39,794 bases of DNA from an uncultured Anaerolineae bacterium (GCA_937927775.1 CALBEF010000078.1:1-39794); one strand, 5' to 3'. Counted from the first letter of the stretch, positions 7,652 to 16,241 are shown. A program made the numbers and translations. Notes: generated by a model from the letters alone, not told the origin.

Positions 7652-7669
7652 GGCAACCACCCGGTTGCC
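7652..7669. repeat. Hairpin between murC and murB
   Basis: GGCAACC, four-base loop, GGTTGCC: a perfect 7 bp stem filling most of the 27 bp gap between the murC stop and the murB start. There is no T-run, so it is not a classical terminator. It could tune translation or RNA processing. Confidence 0.6.
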
Positions 7670-7670
7670 C

Positions 7671-9071
7671 CTACCGCAACATCTCCAGCAGGCGTTCACC
7701 GACCAGGTTGCCATCGCCGGCGCTCAACGTGATAACCACATCGCCGCCGCGCGCCTGCGAGATCAGGATGCCCAGCGCGTCGCCAAACGACGCCGCATTG
7801 TGCGCATGGCGGTGCGTCAGCCGGCGCGAGATTTCGATCGGGTTCAGCGCGCTGGCCGCAAACCCAAAGTCCTCGGCCCGCTCGCGCGCCGCGTAGATCG
7901 GCAGCACGATCACCTGATCGGCATCCTGGAACGACTCGGCAAACGCATCCATCAGCGCGATGGTGCGGCTATAGGTGTGCGGCTGCCACACCGCCCAGAT
8001 CCTCGCCACCGGGAAACGCTGGCGCGCCGCGCGCAACGTCGCGCGAATCTCGGTCGGGTGGTGCGCGTAGTCATCGAAGACGCGGATGCCGCGCCGCTCG
8101 CCACGCAGCTCGAACCGGCGGCCCGAACCCAGAAAGCCGCCCAGCGATTTCACCGCCTCCTCTATCGGCGCGCCAACTGCCTCCGTCACCGCCAGCGAGG
8201 CCAGCGCGTTCAACACATTGTGCTCGCCCGGCACACGCAGCGACACCTGCCCGGCGTGGCCGGCCGGCCCGGCATAGGCAAAATCCACACCACCCAGCGG
8301 ATTGGCCCGCGCGTTCGAGGCGCGCCACATGCCCCGCTGAAAGCCGTAGTCGATCACCGCCGGCTGATCCACCCCGCCGTCGGTCAGCCCGGCGCGCCGC
8401 AGCGCCTGCGCCACGCCCGGATCATCGGCGCAGGCCACGATTGCCCCGCCGGCCGGCACATTGCCCGCAAACAGCGCAAACGCCGCAATCGTATCGTCCA
8501 GGTCCCGGTAAGTGTCGGGGTGATCGAATTCCACATTGGTGATCACCGCGATGCGCGGATGCAGGCGCAGGAATGTGCGATCGTATTCGTCCGCCTCGAC
8601 CACAAACACGTCACCGCCGCCGGCGCGCGCGTTCACGCCCAGCGGCGCCGGCGTCGCGCCGATGATGAACGAGGGGTCGTAGCCCGCGTCGCTCAGGATC
8701 GTCGCAATCATGCCCGTCGTCGTGCTCTTGCCATGCGTGCCGGACACGGCGATGCCGACAGGCGCGCCGTCGTCGCCCTGCATCAGCATATTGAGCACAT
8801 CGCCGCGATGCCACACCGGAATGCCCCGCTCGCGCGCCGCCACCAGCTCCGGTTCATCGCGGGCGATGGCCGAAGACGGCGCGAGTGCGTCAATGCCATC
8901 CAGATGCGCTGGATCGTGCCCGACAAACGTTGGAATCCCTTCTGCGTTCAGCGCGTCCAGCACCGGCGAAGGGGCGCGATCGTCGCCGGACACGGCGTAG
9001 CCGCGCGCCTTCATCACGCGCGCGATCGCGCTCATGCCCGCGCCCCCGATGCCCATGATGTGCACCCTCAT
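7671..9071 (-). CDS. murC: UDP-N-acetylmuramate--L-alanine ligase MurC
   Basis: Mur ligase that adds L-Ala to UDP-MurNAc; 466 aa. The N-terminal Rossmann domain opens with HIMGIGGAGMSAIARV. The ATP P-loop is GTHGKSTTTGM near residues 114-124, the carbamylated-lysine region is near NVEFDHPDTY, and the third-domain motif is DDYAHHPTEI near 326-335. The start ATG overlaps the stop of the CvpA-like gene by 4 bp (ATGA), so the two are translationally coupled. It belongs to the minus-strand dcw operon. Confidence 0.98.
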   Translation of the reverse strand: MRVHIMGIGGAGMSAIARVMKARGYAVSGDDRAPSPVLDALNAEGIPTFVGHDPAHLDGIDALAPSSAIARDEPELVAARERGIPVWHRGDVLNMLMQGDDGAPVGIAVSGTHGKSTTTGMIATILSDAGYDPSFIIGATPAPLGVNARAGGGDVFVVEADEYDRTFLRLHPRIAVITNVEFDHPDTYRDLDDTIAAFALFAGNVPAGGAIVACADDPGVAQALRRAGLTDGGVDQPAVIDYGFQRGMWRASNARANPLGGVDFAYAGPAGHAGQVSLRVPGEHNVLNALASLAVTEAVGAPIEEAVKSLGGFLGSGRRFELRGERRGIRVFDDYAHHPTEIRATLRAARQRFPVARIWAVWQPHTYSRTIALMDAFAESFQDADQVIVLPIYAARERAEDFGFAASALNPIEISRRLTHRHAHNAASFGDALGILISQARGGDVVITLSAGDGNLVGERLLEMLR

Positions 9072-9622
9072 ATGATCACTATGATTAAGAACAGAAACAC
9101 GGCCACCAGCACAATGATCAACGTGGCGCCAGAGAACACCAGGAAAGCCGAGTTCTTGATCCAGAAGAAGTTATCCCATCCAGTCGCCGGTGGCATGAAC
9201 CAGGGCGGATTTGCGTTCGGCGGAAACGGCCCAGGGCCGAGAATCTGGTTCTGCCAGGCCAGGTAGGCCAGCGTGCTCAGAATGAGAAAGCCGTTGATCG
9301 CCCCAAACAGGAACGAGATGATCCCGCCCTCAATGCGCCCGCGCGCGTCATTGCTGAAGCGGCTGCGCACGACCGCCGGCCCAAGATAGCCGAAAAACGC
9401 AATCACCAGGAAAGGAACCGCTTTCACGGCAAACCGCGCCGTCGCGCCCTCCGGTGATTGATCCGGCGCAAAGCCGGCCAGCATGTTGCCAAACTGGTTC
9501 AGCACGAAGATCGCCAGGATCAGGCTGGCCGTTGCAATGATCTCGCGCACCCAGCCGCGCATGGCCCCGATGAAGCCAAAGAGCACGGTGAAGAAGGCAA
9601 ACACAACATCCGCGTTGACCAT
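9068..9622 (-). CDS. CvpA-like membrane protein inside the dcw cluster
   Basis: Small integral membrane protein, 184 aa, with about four to five hydrophobic helices (near residues 3-22, 29-50, 66-85, 104-124 and 158-184). The N-terminal layout (VVFAFFTVLFGFIGAMRGWVREI followed by a second helix) is that of the CvpA/colicin V production family; the molecular role is not known. The last helix ends in an almost pure Ile/Leu/Val run at the very C-terminus. It lies between murG (gap 9 bp) and murC (4 bp overlap), a place usually without such a gene, so co-expression with precursor synthesis is expected. Family assignment is moderate; an unrelated membrane protein is possible. Confidence 0.7.
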   Translation of the reverse strand: MVNADVVFAFFTVLFGFIGAMRGWVREIIATASLILAIFVLNQFGNMLAGFAPDQSPEGATARFAVKAVPFLVIAFFGYLGPAVVRSRFSNDARGRIEGGIISFLFGAINGFLILSTLAYLAWQNQILGPGPFPPNANPPWFMPPATGWDNFFWIKNSAFLVFSGATLIIVLVAVFLFLIIVII

Positions 9623-9631
9623 GCTGTCACC

Positions 9632-10894
9632 TCAGTTGCGCTGGTCCGCCTTCGCGGATGTAATCCGCGCGGATGCAATCCGCCAGACCACGTCGGCGAT
9701 CTTGCGCGCGCCGCCGCCGGCCTCCGCCGCAAGTCCCCGCGACGCCTCGCGCATGGCAGACAGTCGCGCCGGGTCGGCCAGGAGTGATGCGACTGTTTTC
9801 ACAAGGCCCTGTCCGGGGTGATTCAACTGCCCATCCTCGATCATCACCGCCGCGCCGCGCTCCACGAGATACTGCGCGTTGACCCGCTGATATCGCCATG
9901 CATGCGGATACGGCACCAGCACCGCCGGCAGGCCCAGAGCCGGCAATTCGCCCAGCGCCGACGCGCCAGACCGGCACACCACCAGGTCCGCCGCCGCCAT
10001 TGCGTCGGCCATCTCCTCGTGCAGATAGGGCACAGCCAGATAGCGTTCGCGCAGATCAGCAGCCAGGGCTTCGCGCGCCGCCTGCATTTCCGGCCAATCG
10101 CGAGTGCCCGTCACATGCAGAATGCGCATGGAACCCGCGCGCGCCGGCAGAGCGGATAACAGCGCGCCGACATTCGAGACCACCGCCCGGTTGATGCTGC
10201 GCGCGCCGGTGCTGCCGCCCACCACCAGCAGCACGGTCGCATCGCTCGGAAGATTGAAACGCGCCCGGCCTTGTTCCCGCGTCGCGCGCAGGAAAGCTTC
10301 GCGCACGGGATACCCCGTGACCACCATTTTGGCGCGCGGAATGAACTCGCCCGAAGCCTCAGTGGTTGTGGCGACTTTGGTCGCCAGCCGGGCCATGGCT
10401 TTCAGCGCCAGCCCTGGTTCGATATCCGGCAAATAGACCACGCTGGGCACCCGCCGCAACCAGGCCGCAACGCTCACCGGCACACCCACAAAACCGCCCG
10501 TGAGCAGCACCACATCCGGCTTGTACGCGCCGACGAGCCGGTGCGCGCTGAGCGTCCCGTGCGCCAGCCGCAACGCGCCGCGCGCCGCCCGGCGCAGGCC
10601 AACGCCGTGCATGGCGCCGGCCTGAATGGCGGCGAATGGAATGCCCTCGCGCTCTGCCAGTTGCTTTTCCATACCGTCACGTTCGCCAACGAACAACGCC
10701 TGCACCTCGTATTCGATTGTTCGTGTTTCGTCGGGTGTCCCAGCCCACAATGCTTGCGCCGGCCTGTCCTTCAGGGTCGTCGCTGAAGACTCGCGCGATT
10801 CGTTCTGCGCCGCCATCTCGCGCAGACTTTTCAAAACGGTAAGCGCCGGCAACACGTGTCCGGCTGTCCCGCCGGCGGAAATGAGTAGTCGCAC
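9632..10894 (-). CDS. murG: UDP-GlcNAc transferase MurG (with N-domain insertion)
   Basis: Peripheral membrane GT28 glycosyltransferase that converts lipid I to lipid II; 420 aa from the chosen GTG start. Seen: the first glycine loop LLISAGGTAGHVLPAL (residues 3-18), FVGERDGMEKQLAEREGIPFAAI from 68, VVGGSTGARSIN in the second domain and the UDP-GlcNAc motif RSGASALGELPALGLPAVLVPYPHA. GTG at 10894 is chosen because the glycine loop starts right there and GGAGAG lies 5 bp before it; an earlier GTG at 10966 would add 24 non-conserved residues. Residues 28-63 are an insertion compared with the usual fold. The C-terminal RIASARITSAKADQRN is encoded by tandem 15 bp palindromes. The first 218 bp overlap the ftsW frame. 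Confidence 0.95.
   Translation of the reverse strand: MRLLISAGGTAGHVLPALTVLKSLREMAAQNESRESSATTLKDRPAQALWAGTPDETRTIEYEVQALFVGERDGMEKQLAEREGIPFAAIQAGAMHGVGLRRAARGALRLAHGTLSAHRLVGAYKPDVVLLTGGFVGVPVSVAAWLRRVPSVVYLPDIEPGLALKAMARLATKVATTTEASGEFIPRAKMVVTGYPVREAFLRATREQGRARFNLPSDATVLLVVGGSTGARSINRAVVSNVGALLSALPARAGSMRILHVTGTRDWPEMQAAREALAADLRERYLAVPYLHEEMADAMAAADLVVCRSGASALGELPALGLPAVLVPYPHAWRYQRVNAQYLVERGAAVMIEDGQLNHPGQGLVKTVASLLADPARLSAMREASRGLAAEAGGGARKIADVVWRIASARITSAKADQRN
9654..9683. repeat. Two tandem 15 bp palindromes at the murG 3' end
   Basis: GCGGATGTAATCCGC (9654-9668) and GCGGATGCAATCCGC (9669-9683), directly adjacent and in frame, encoding part of the MurG C-terminus 19 bp before the stop. 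Same family as 12082, 14716 and 22062. Confidence 0.9.
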
Positions 10895-12146
10895 TGTAGC
10901 TCTCCGCGCCTTTGGCGCCGGCCAAATGTGAATCCTCGCCAGCGCCAGCAGGCAATCGTGTTCCACGCGAAATGCTGACCAGGATGCCGCACCCCGCCAT
11001 CACCGACACCAGCGACGACCCGCCCAGACTGAGAAACGGCACCGGCACGCCGGGCAATGGAAACAGCGCAGTCATGGCCAGCAGATTGATCATCGTCTGC
11101 CCAACGATCCAGGTGATGATGCCAATCCCCAGAAACGCCCCAAACGCCGTGTCGGCCCGCCAGGCAATCCGTGTCGCCCGCCAGGCCAGCAGCACAAACA
11201 GACTGAGCGTCACGACTACGCCCAACCAGCCCATCTCCTCGGCCAGCACAGCAAACACGCTGTCTGTGTGCGGCGTCGGCAGCAGTCCAAACTTCTGGTA
11301 GCCGGCCCCGATGCCGCGCCCGAGCAACCCGCCTTCACCAAACGCAATCAGCGCCTGCTGAATGTGATAGTGCGCCTGGCTGTTTGGATCGCCCAGCGAT
11401 ATCAGAAAACTATCCAGACGATCGGCAGAGTGCGGAAACATCCGCACCAGGCCGAGAAGAACAACCGCCGCCACCGCTCCGACCAGCGCGACCTGCGACA
11501 GACTGGCCCCGGCCACAAAGAACATCGCCCCCGCCGCCAGCACGATGACCAGTGTCGTGCTGAGGTCAGGTTGAATCACGATCAACCCGGCTCCGATGCC
11601 GATGATGACGCCGAACGGCGCCAACCCGTTCGCAATGCTGCGCACCTGATCGCGCCGCGACGCCAGCCACGACGCGGCATAGATCAGGATCACAATCTTG
11701 GCCGCTTCGCTGGGCTGAACCGACCCGGCGATGAACGAGCGACGCGCGTTGAATTTGTCCGCGCCGATCAACGCCACCAGCAGCAGCATGACCAGGCACA
11801 GGCCCATCAAGACCACCGACCAGCGCCGGAAGTGCCCATAGTCGAACCGGCTGAGCGCCGCAAACAACACCAGCCCCACCGCGGCAAACAGCGCCTGCCG
11901 GCCAAATATGACCAGCGGGCTGCCTTCGGTCACGTAAGACCAGTAGTACGTGGTGCTGTACGTCATAATCAACCCCAGCGCCATCAGCGCCAGCATGACC
12001 ATGACGAACACCCAGTCGATGCCGCCCGCGTCGGCACGCGCGCCGGGCGCTGCCGCCGCAGATCGCCGCGCAACTGTCCGCGCGGATTCCGTCCGCGTCG
12101 TTCGTGTCGCGCGTCGGGGTGTTCGGGTTGAAGATGCTGAGACCAT
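10677..12146 (-). CDS. ftsW: Peptidoglycan glycosyltransferase FtsW
   Basis: SEDS-family polytopic membrane enzyme that polymerises lipid II at the septum; 489 aa. The SEDS core covers about residues 45-395, with MTYSTTYYWS after the first helix, the RSFIAGSVQPSEAAK loop, the IQPDLSTTLV segment and GLLPTPHTDSVFAVLAEEMGW with the conserved acidic and Pro residues. The N-terminal 40 residues are Arg/Thr/Ala-rich and contain a 15 bp palindrome. After SISRGTR, where the family normally ends, an extra tail of about 92 residues runs 218 bp into murG in another frame. Either the tail is real or a stop was lost. GGGAG lies before the ATG; murD ends 18 bp upstream. Confidence 0.93.
   Translation of the reverse strand: MVSASSTRTPRRATRTTRTESARTVARRSAAAAPGARADAGGIDWVFVMVMLALMALGLIMTYSTTYYWSYVTEGSPLVIFGRQALFAAVGLVLFAALSRFDYGHFRRWSVVLMGLCLVMLLLVALIGADKFNARRSFIAGSVQPSEAAKIVILIYAASWLASRRDQVRSIANGLAPFGVIIGIGAGLIVIQPDLSTTLVIVLAAGAMFFVAGASLSQVALVGAVAAVVLLGLVRMFPHSADRLDSFLISLGDPNSQAHYHIQQALIAFGEGGLLGRGIGAGYQKFGLLPTPHTDSVFAVLAEEMGWLGVVVTLSLFVLLAWRATRIAWRADTAFGAFLGIGIITWIVGQTMINLLAMTALFPLPGVPVPFLSLGGSSLVSVMAGCGILVSISRGTRLPAGAGEDSHLAGAKGAESYSATTHFRRRDSRTRVAGAYRFEKSARDGGAERIARVFSDDPEGQAGASIVGWDTRRNTNNRIRGAGVVRWRT
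10706..10813 (-). repeat. Insertion in murG with heptamer-like periodicity
   Basis: The 108 bp encode MurG residues 28-63, which interrupt the usual join between helix 1 and the FVG strand. Part of it reads on the + strand as about four TCGTRTT-like 7-mers (near 10707-10734). A shared word GTTCGTGT...CGTCGGG.TGT recurs in the ftsW 5' end at 12100-12122. Confidence 0.5.
12082..12096. repeat. 15 bp palindrome in the ftsW 5' coding end
   Basis: GCGGATTCCGTCCGC, arms pairing with one G-U. It encodes part of RTESART in the variable FtsW N-terminus. Confidence 0.75.
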
Positions 12147-12164
12147 GACCCGCTGCTCCCATGC

Positions 12165-13634
12165 CTAACTGGATCGAGAGGCGGCCTGACGGCTGCCATG
12201 TGCGCCGGCCAGGTCGCGCACAATGCGCGCAAACTGGTCGCCGCGCTCAGCAAAATCCTTGAAGGCGTCGTAACTCGTGCCGCCCGGCGACAGCAACACC
12301 ACATCGCCGGTCTGCGCCACAGCAGCCGCAGCTTCCACCGCCTCTTCCAACGTCTGGCGCAGGGTGACCGGCGGACCGCTCGTCGGCGCGCGCCATTGCC
12401 GGTCGATCTCGTCGCGCACCAGGCCGGCCATCTCACCGAACAACACGATATGTTTGCAGCGTTGGCGCATCAGGGCCACCGCCTCGGCCCATGGCAGATG
12501 CTTGTCGCGCCCGCCGCACAGCAAAATCACCGGCTGCTCAAAGCAATTCAACGCCGCCATCAATCGCTCCGGCGCAGTGGCGATGGAGTCGTCGTAGTAG
12601 CGCGCGCCGCCGGCCTCGGCCACCAGTTGGAGGCGGTGCGGCACGCCGGCGAACGTCGTCGCCACGGACCCAATCGCCTGCGCCGACGCGCCGGCGATGG
12701 CGCTCAGCGCGCCGGCGGCCAATACATTGGCGATGTTGTGCCGGCCCATCAACCGCAGATCGCGCCGATGGCAAATGCGCTGATCGAACCCGCGCGCCGC
12801 AATGCGAACCCGCAGATAGCCATTCGCGTCAAGCCATGCGCCATCGCCGTGCGGTTCATGCTCCAGGCTGAACCACGCCGTGCGAGCGCAAGTGTTCAGC
12901 CCGCGCGTCACCGCGTCGTCGGCGTTGAGCACCTGCCAGTCCTCCTCGGACTGAAACGCCACGATGGCGCGCTTGGCGGCAATGTAGGCTTCCATCGTGC
13001 CATGCCGGTCGAGATGATTGGGCGTGATGTTGGTGACGCAGGCGATGCGCGGGCTGCGCGACATCAGCTCCAGTTGAAACGACGATAGCTCCATCACCAC
13101 GTAATCGCCCGGCTCAATCTGCGCCACGTCGGCGATGAGCGGGTTGCCGATATTGCCGCCCACCCACACGCGCGCGGCCGAGTCGCCGCCGGCGCCGACA
13201 TGCACTTTTAACATTTCGCCAACCAGCGTGGTGGTGGTCGTCTTGCCGGCCGACCCGGTGATCGCCAGAATCGGCGCCGGGCAAACCTCGAAGAAGAGTT
13301 GCGCGTCGTTGCTCAGCCGGATGCCGCGCCGGCGCGCTTCGATGACGATGGGCAGATCGATCGGCACGCCGCCGCTCAGGTAGAGCGTGTCGCAATCGTC
13401 AAGCAGGGAGAGCGGATGGCCGCCCAGCACACAGCGCACGTTGGACAGGCCGGCCAGCGATGAAACGTCCACGTCGGGCTTCATGTCGCTCAGCGCAACC
13501 CGCGCGCCGCGCGCAGCCAGATACCGCGCCAGGGCCAGCCCCTGCCGCGCCGCGCCCAAAACCACCATGGATTTGGGATTGACGATTGACGATTGAACAT
13601 CATCTGTTTGCGCCTGATCCGGGATGACGCGCAT
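12165..13634 (-). CDS. murD: UDP-N-acetylmuramoylalanine--D-glutamate ligase MurD
   Basis: Mur ligase that adds D-Glu to UDP-MurNAc-L-Ala; 489 aa from the first ATG. Seen: the N-terminal VVLGAARQGLALARYLAARGA, the P-loop ITGSAGKTTTTTLVGEML near residues 130-147, NITPNHLDRHGTMEAY and the third-domain DDSIATAPERLMAAL and SPGGTSYDAFKDFAERG. The start is uncertain: the first 21 codons (MRVIPDQAQTDDVQSSIVNPKS) are partly a heptamer repeat. An alternative ATG at 13568 would begin right at VVLGAARQG and gives 467 aa. Neither has a Shine-Dalgarno. mraY ends 36 bp upstream. Confidence 0.96.
   Translation of the reverse strand: MRVIPDQAQTDDVQSSIVNPKSMVVLGAARQGLALARYLAARGARVALSDMKPDVDVSSLAGLSNVRCVLGGHPLSLLDDCDTLYLSGGVPIDLPIVIEARRRGIRLSNDAQLFFEVCPAPILAITGSAGKTTTTTLVGEMLKVHVGAGGDSAARVWVGGNIGNPLIADVAQIEPGDYVVMELSSFQLELMSRSPRIACVTNITPNHLDRHGTMEAYIAAKRAIVAFQSEEDWQVLNADDAVTRGLNTCARTAWFSLEHEPHGDGAWLDANGYLRVRIAARGFDQRICHRRDLRLMGRHNIANVLAAGALSAIAGASAQAIGSVATTFAGVPHRLQLVAEAGGARYYDDSIATAPERLMAALNCFEQPVILLCGGRDKHLPWAEAVALMRQRCKHIVLFGEMAGLVRDEIDRQWRAPTSGPPVTLRQTLEEAVEAAAAVAQTGDVVLLSPGGTSYDAFKDFAERGDQFARIVRDLAGAHGSRQAASRSS
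13578..13598 (+). repeat. ATTGACG heptamer array at the murD 5' end (3 units)
   Basis: ATTGACG twice then ATTGAAC. It lies inside the murD frame if the first ATG is used. It is an inverted match to the copies at 13643-13668. Confidence 0.8.
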
Positions 13635-13642
13635 TTAATCTG

Positions 13643-13668
13643 CAATCGTCAATCCCGCAATCGTCAAT
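13643..13668 (-). repeat. ATTGACG-type repeats after mraY (inverted copies)
   Basis: Two CAATCGTCAAT blocks, the reverse complement of ATTGACGATTG, in the 36 bp between mraY and murD. They end 2 bp from the mraY stop codon. With 13578-13598 they could pair as a long stem around the murD start. Confidence 0.8.
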
Positions 13669-13670
13669 GG

Positions 13671-14705
13671 CTACGGGTTGCCCGCCACCGCCAGGCCGAT
13701 GCCCAGCATGGCCGCGAAAATGCCGATCAGCCAGAAACGCTGCACGATCTGCGATTCGCTCCAGCCGAGCAGCTCGAAGTGATGGTGCAGCGGGGCCATT
13801 TTGAGCAGCCGCCGGCCCTCGCCGTAACGCCGCCGCGTGTACTTGAAATAGCCCGATTGCAGAATCACACTGAGCGCCTCGGCCACCGGCACGATGGCAA
13901 TCACCGGCAGCAGCAGCCACTGGCCGGTCATCAGCGCTACTACGCCGAGCGCCGCTCCCAGCGCCTCGCTGCCCAGATCGCCCATGAACAGCGCCGCCGG
14001 ATGCACGTTGAACCACAGAAAGCCCAGTAGCGCGCCGGCCACCAGCATGCAGAACATGGTCAGAAAAACCTGGCCCTGCATATAGGCAATCACGCCATAG
14101 GCCACGAACGCCACCAGGCTGATCAGCGCCGCCAGGCCGTCCAGTCCGTCGGTGAAGTTGACCGCGTTGGCCGACCCGTGAATGATGAAGATGGCGATCG
14201 GGATCCACAACACGCCCAGCTCCATCGGCTGCGCGACAAACGGTATTGCCAGCCGGCCAATGTCGAACACCAGGTTCATCACCAGCGCCGCCGCTGTCGC
14301 AATCACAAGCTGGATGAGCGCCTTGCTTCGCCCGCGCATCCCCTCGCCGCGCCGCGCGCCGCGCACGCCCATGTAATCGTCGATGGCGCCGAGCACGGCG
14401 AACCCGATCATCACCACCATGGGTATAGCCAGCGAGCGCCCCACCAGCACCACTCCGGCGAAGTCCAGCCCGATGCGGGGCGGAATGCGCGAATACAAGT
14501 ACATGCCCGTCAACAACACAATGACCGGCGCAACAATCAGGATGCCGCCCATGGTGGGCGTGCCCGTCTTGACCTGGTGCGTGGCCGGGCCTTCGATCCG
14601 AATCTGCTTGCCGATTCGGCGCCGCTTGAGCAGGTGAATCAACGGGCGTCCACATAGAATTGCCACCAGGCAGCACAGGCTGCCCATGATCAACGAAATA
14701 CCCAT
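13671..14705 (-). CDS. mraY: Phospho-N-acetylmuramoyl-pentapeptide-transferase MraY
   Basis: Polytopic membrane enzyme that transfers phospho-MurNAc-pentapeptide to undecaprenyl phosphate to give lipid I; 344 aa, a usual length. Seen: GTPTMGGILI near residues 48-57, the catalytic Asp region near FTDGLDGLAAL (about 184-194), NVHPAALFMGDLGSEALG with its Asp, and the HHHFELLGWSE loop near 305-315. About ten hydrophobic helices are visible. The gap to murF is 6 bp, so tight coupling is likely. Confidence 0.98.
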   Translation of the reverse strand: MGISLIMGSLCCLVAILCGRPLIHLLKRRRIGKQIRIEGPATHQVKTGTPTMGGILIVAPVIVLLTGMYLYSRIPPRIGLDFAGVVLVGRSLAIPMVVMIGFAVLGAIDDYMGVRGARRGEGMRGRSKALIQLVIATAAALVMNLVFDIGRLAIPFVAQPMELGVLWIPIAIFIIHGSANAVNFTDGLDGLAALISLVAFVAYGVIAYMQGQVFLTMFCMLVAGALLGFLWFNVHPAALFMGDLGSEALGAALGVVALMTGQWLLLPVIAIVPVAEALSVILQSGYFKYTRRRYGEGRRLLKMAPLHHHFELLGWSESQIVQRFWLIGIFAAMLGIGLAVAGNP

Positions 14706-14711
14706 GATTGG

Positions 14712-16241
14712 TCACGCGGACTCGGTCCGCTGCATCGCGGCGGCGCGAGCATCCGCATTGTGCGCCCCATTCCCGGCGCTCAGGTCTGCCACGATTTCCT
14801 CCATTTTCATGCTCCGCGATCCCTTGACCAGGATCACGCATTTCTCGCGCACGATCTCGCGCAGCGCGCGCAACGCTTCGGCGTTGCTGTCGCAGGCGCG
14901 TACGCGGGCCGGGTCGTCGATGCAGCGGGCAGCCTCCTGCGCAATCCAACGGGCGCGCCGGCCAATGCACACCACATAGTCCGCGACTGTCGCCGCCCGG
15001 CAGCCCACATTGCGATGCGCCTGCTCCTCCACGTCGCCCAGTTCCAGCATGTCGCCGAGCACCGCCACACGCGGGCCGCCCTCTATCTCTGCCAGCAGAT
15101 TCAGCGCGGCCAGCGTCGATTCCTCGCTGGCGTTATAGGTGTCATCCAGGATGAGCGATCCGTGCGGCCCTTCCAGCACCGTCAGACGCAATTGGGCGGA
15201 AGAGCGCCGCAAGCCTTCCACGATTTCATCCAGCGTCATGCCTTCGGTCAGCCCCACCGCCGCCGCGCGCAGCACGGTGTGCGCGCTGTGCCGGCCCAGT
15301 AACGGGACGCGCGCCAGCCGCTTTTCTGCGCCATGATGCAAGGTCAACGCAATGCCGTCCAGGCCCCGGCTCTCGATCTCGTCCGCCCACACATCCGCGC
15401 GCGGCGTCAGGCCGTATGTCACCACCCGCGCGCGGGTCATCGCGGCCATGGCCCGCACTCGCTCGTCGTCGTCGTTCAACACGGCCACGCCGCCATCGTC
15501 GGCAGCCGGCAACGCCTGAATCAGTTCAGCCTTGGCAAGCTGGATGTTGTCCAGCGTGCCCAGCCGTTCGAGATGCACCGGCGCGATCATCGTGAGCACG
15601 CCCACATGCGGCTGCGCCCACGCGCAATACGCGGCGATCTCGCCGCGCTGATACATGCCCATCTCCAGCGCCGCCCGCTCGTGTTCGGGCCTCAACTTCA
15701 ACAAGGTCAGGGGCACACCGATCTCGTTGTTGTAGTTGCCTTCCGATTTGAGCGTCCGGTAGCGCACAGACAACACCTGGGCCAGCACTTCCTTCGTAGT
15801 CGTCTTGCCCACGCTGCCGGTGATGCCGATCACACGCAAGCCGGGCGCGAGCGCGCCGATCTTCCTGCGCCACCAGGCTGCCAGACGCTGCAATCCCTTC
15901 AGCGTATCATCGACCCGGATGAGCAGCGGCAACCCGTCGCCGCCGGCCAGCTTCGCCGCCAGGGGTGACGCTGTCGCGGGCGACACGCTGACATCGATCC
16001 AGCCGTGCGCCGGCCCGCCGGCAAGCGCCACACGCCGCTCAACCAGCGCAGCGATCGCGCCGCGCCCCAGCGCATGACTGACAAAGTCGTGCCCGTCAGC
16101 GCGCTCACCGCGCAGCGCGACAAAGAGATCGCCGCGCGACGCCTGCCGCGAGTCGATGACGACTTCTCGCACCGGCTCGTTCTCCAGCGCCTCGATGCGC
16201 GGGCCGCCTGCGCCCTCAACAACATCCGCTAAGGTCAACAT
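14712..16241 (-). CDS. murF: UDP-MurNAc-tripeptide--D-Ala-D-Ala ligase MurF
   Basis: Mur ligase that attaches D-Ala-D-Ala to complete the pentapeptide precursor; 509 aa. Seen: DSRQASRGDLFVALRGERADGHDF (substrate domain, residues 30-53), the P-loop ITGSVGKTTTKEVLAQVL near 139-156, NYNNEIGVPLTLL and the third-domain LILDDTYNASEESTLAAL near 363-380 with LGDMLELGDVEE. The C-terminal RTESA and TGA come from a 15 bp palindrome touching the stop. It sits between ftsI (gap 27 bp) and mraY. Confidence 0.97.
   Translation of the reverse strand: MLTLADVVEGAGGPRIEALENEPVREVVIDSRQASRGDLFVALRGERADGHDFVSHALGRGAIAALVERRVALAGGPAHGWIDVSVSPATASPLAAKLAGGDGLPLLIRVDDTLKGLQRLAAWWRRKIGALAPGLRVIGITGSVGKTTTKEVLAQVLSVRYRTLKSEGNYNNEIGVPLTLLKLRPEHERAALEMGMYQRGEIAAYCAWAQPHVGVLTMIAPVHLERLGTLDNIQLAKAELIQALPAADDGGVAVLNDDDERVRAMAAMTRARVVTYGLTPRADVWADEIESRGLDGIALTLHHGAEKRLARVPLLGRHSAHTVLRAAAVGLTEGMTLDEIVEGLRRSSAQLRLTVLEGPHGSLILDDTYNASEESTLAALNLLAEIEGGPRVAVLGDMLELGDVEEQAHRNVGCRAATVADYVVCIGRRARWIAQEAARCIDDPARVRACDSNAEALRALREIVREKCVILVKGSRSMKMEEIVADLSAGNGAHNADARAAAMQRTESA
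14716..14730. repeat. 15 bp palindrome at the murF 3' end
   Basis: GCGGACTCGGTCCGC, 1 bp from the murF stop codon. It encodes RTES at the MurF C-terminus. Confidence 0.85.

Noticed and set aside
6873..9266. Long plus-strand open frame (797 codons) across murB and murC
   Set aside because: Antisense frame of GC-rich coding DNA; Arg/His/Ala-rich with no family motifs, while murB, murC and the CvpA-like gene on the other strand are certain.
13600..14970. 456-codon minus-strand frame over mraY
   Set aside because: Overlaps the clearly recognised mraY in another frame and is Gly/Arg-rich without motifs.
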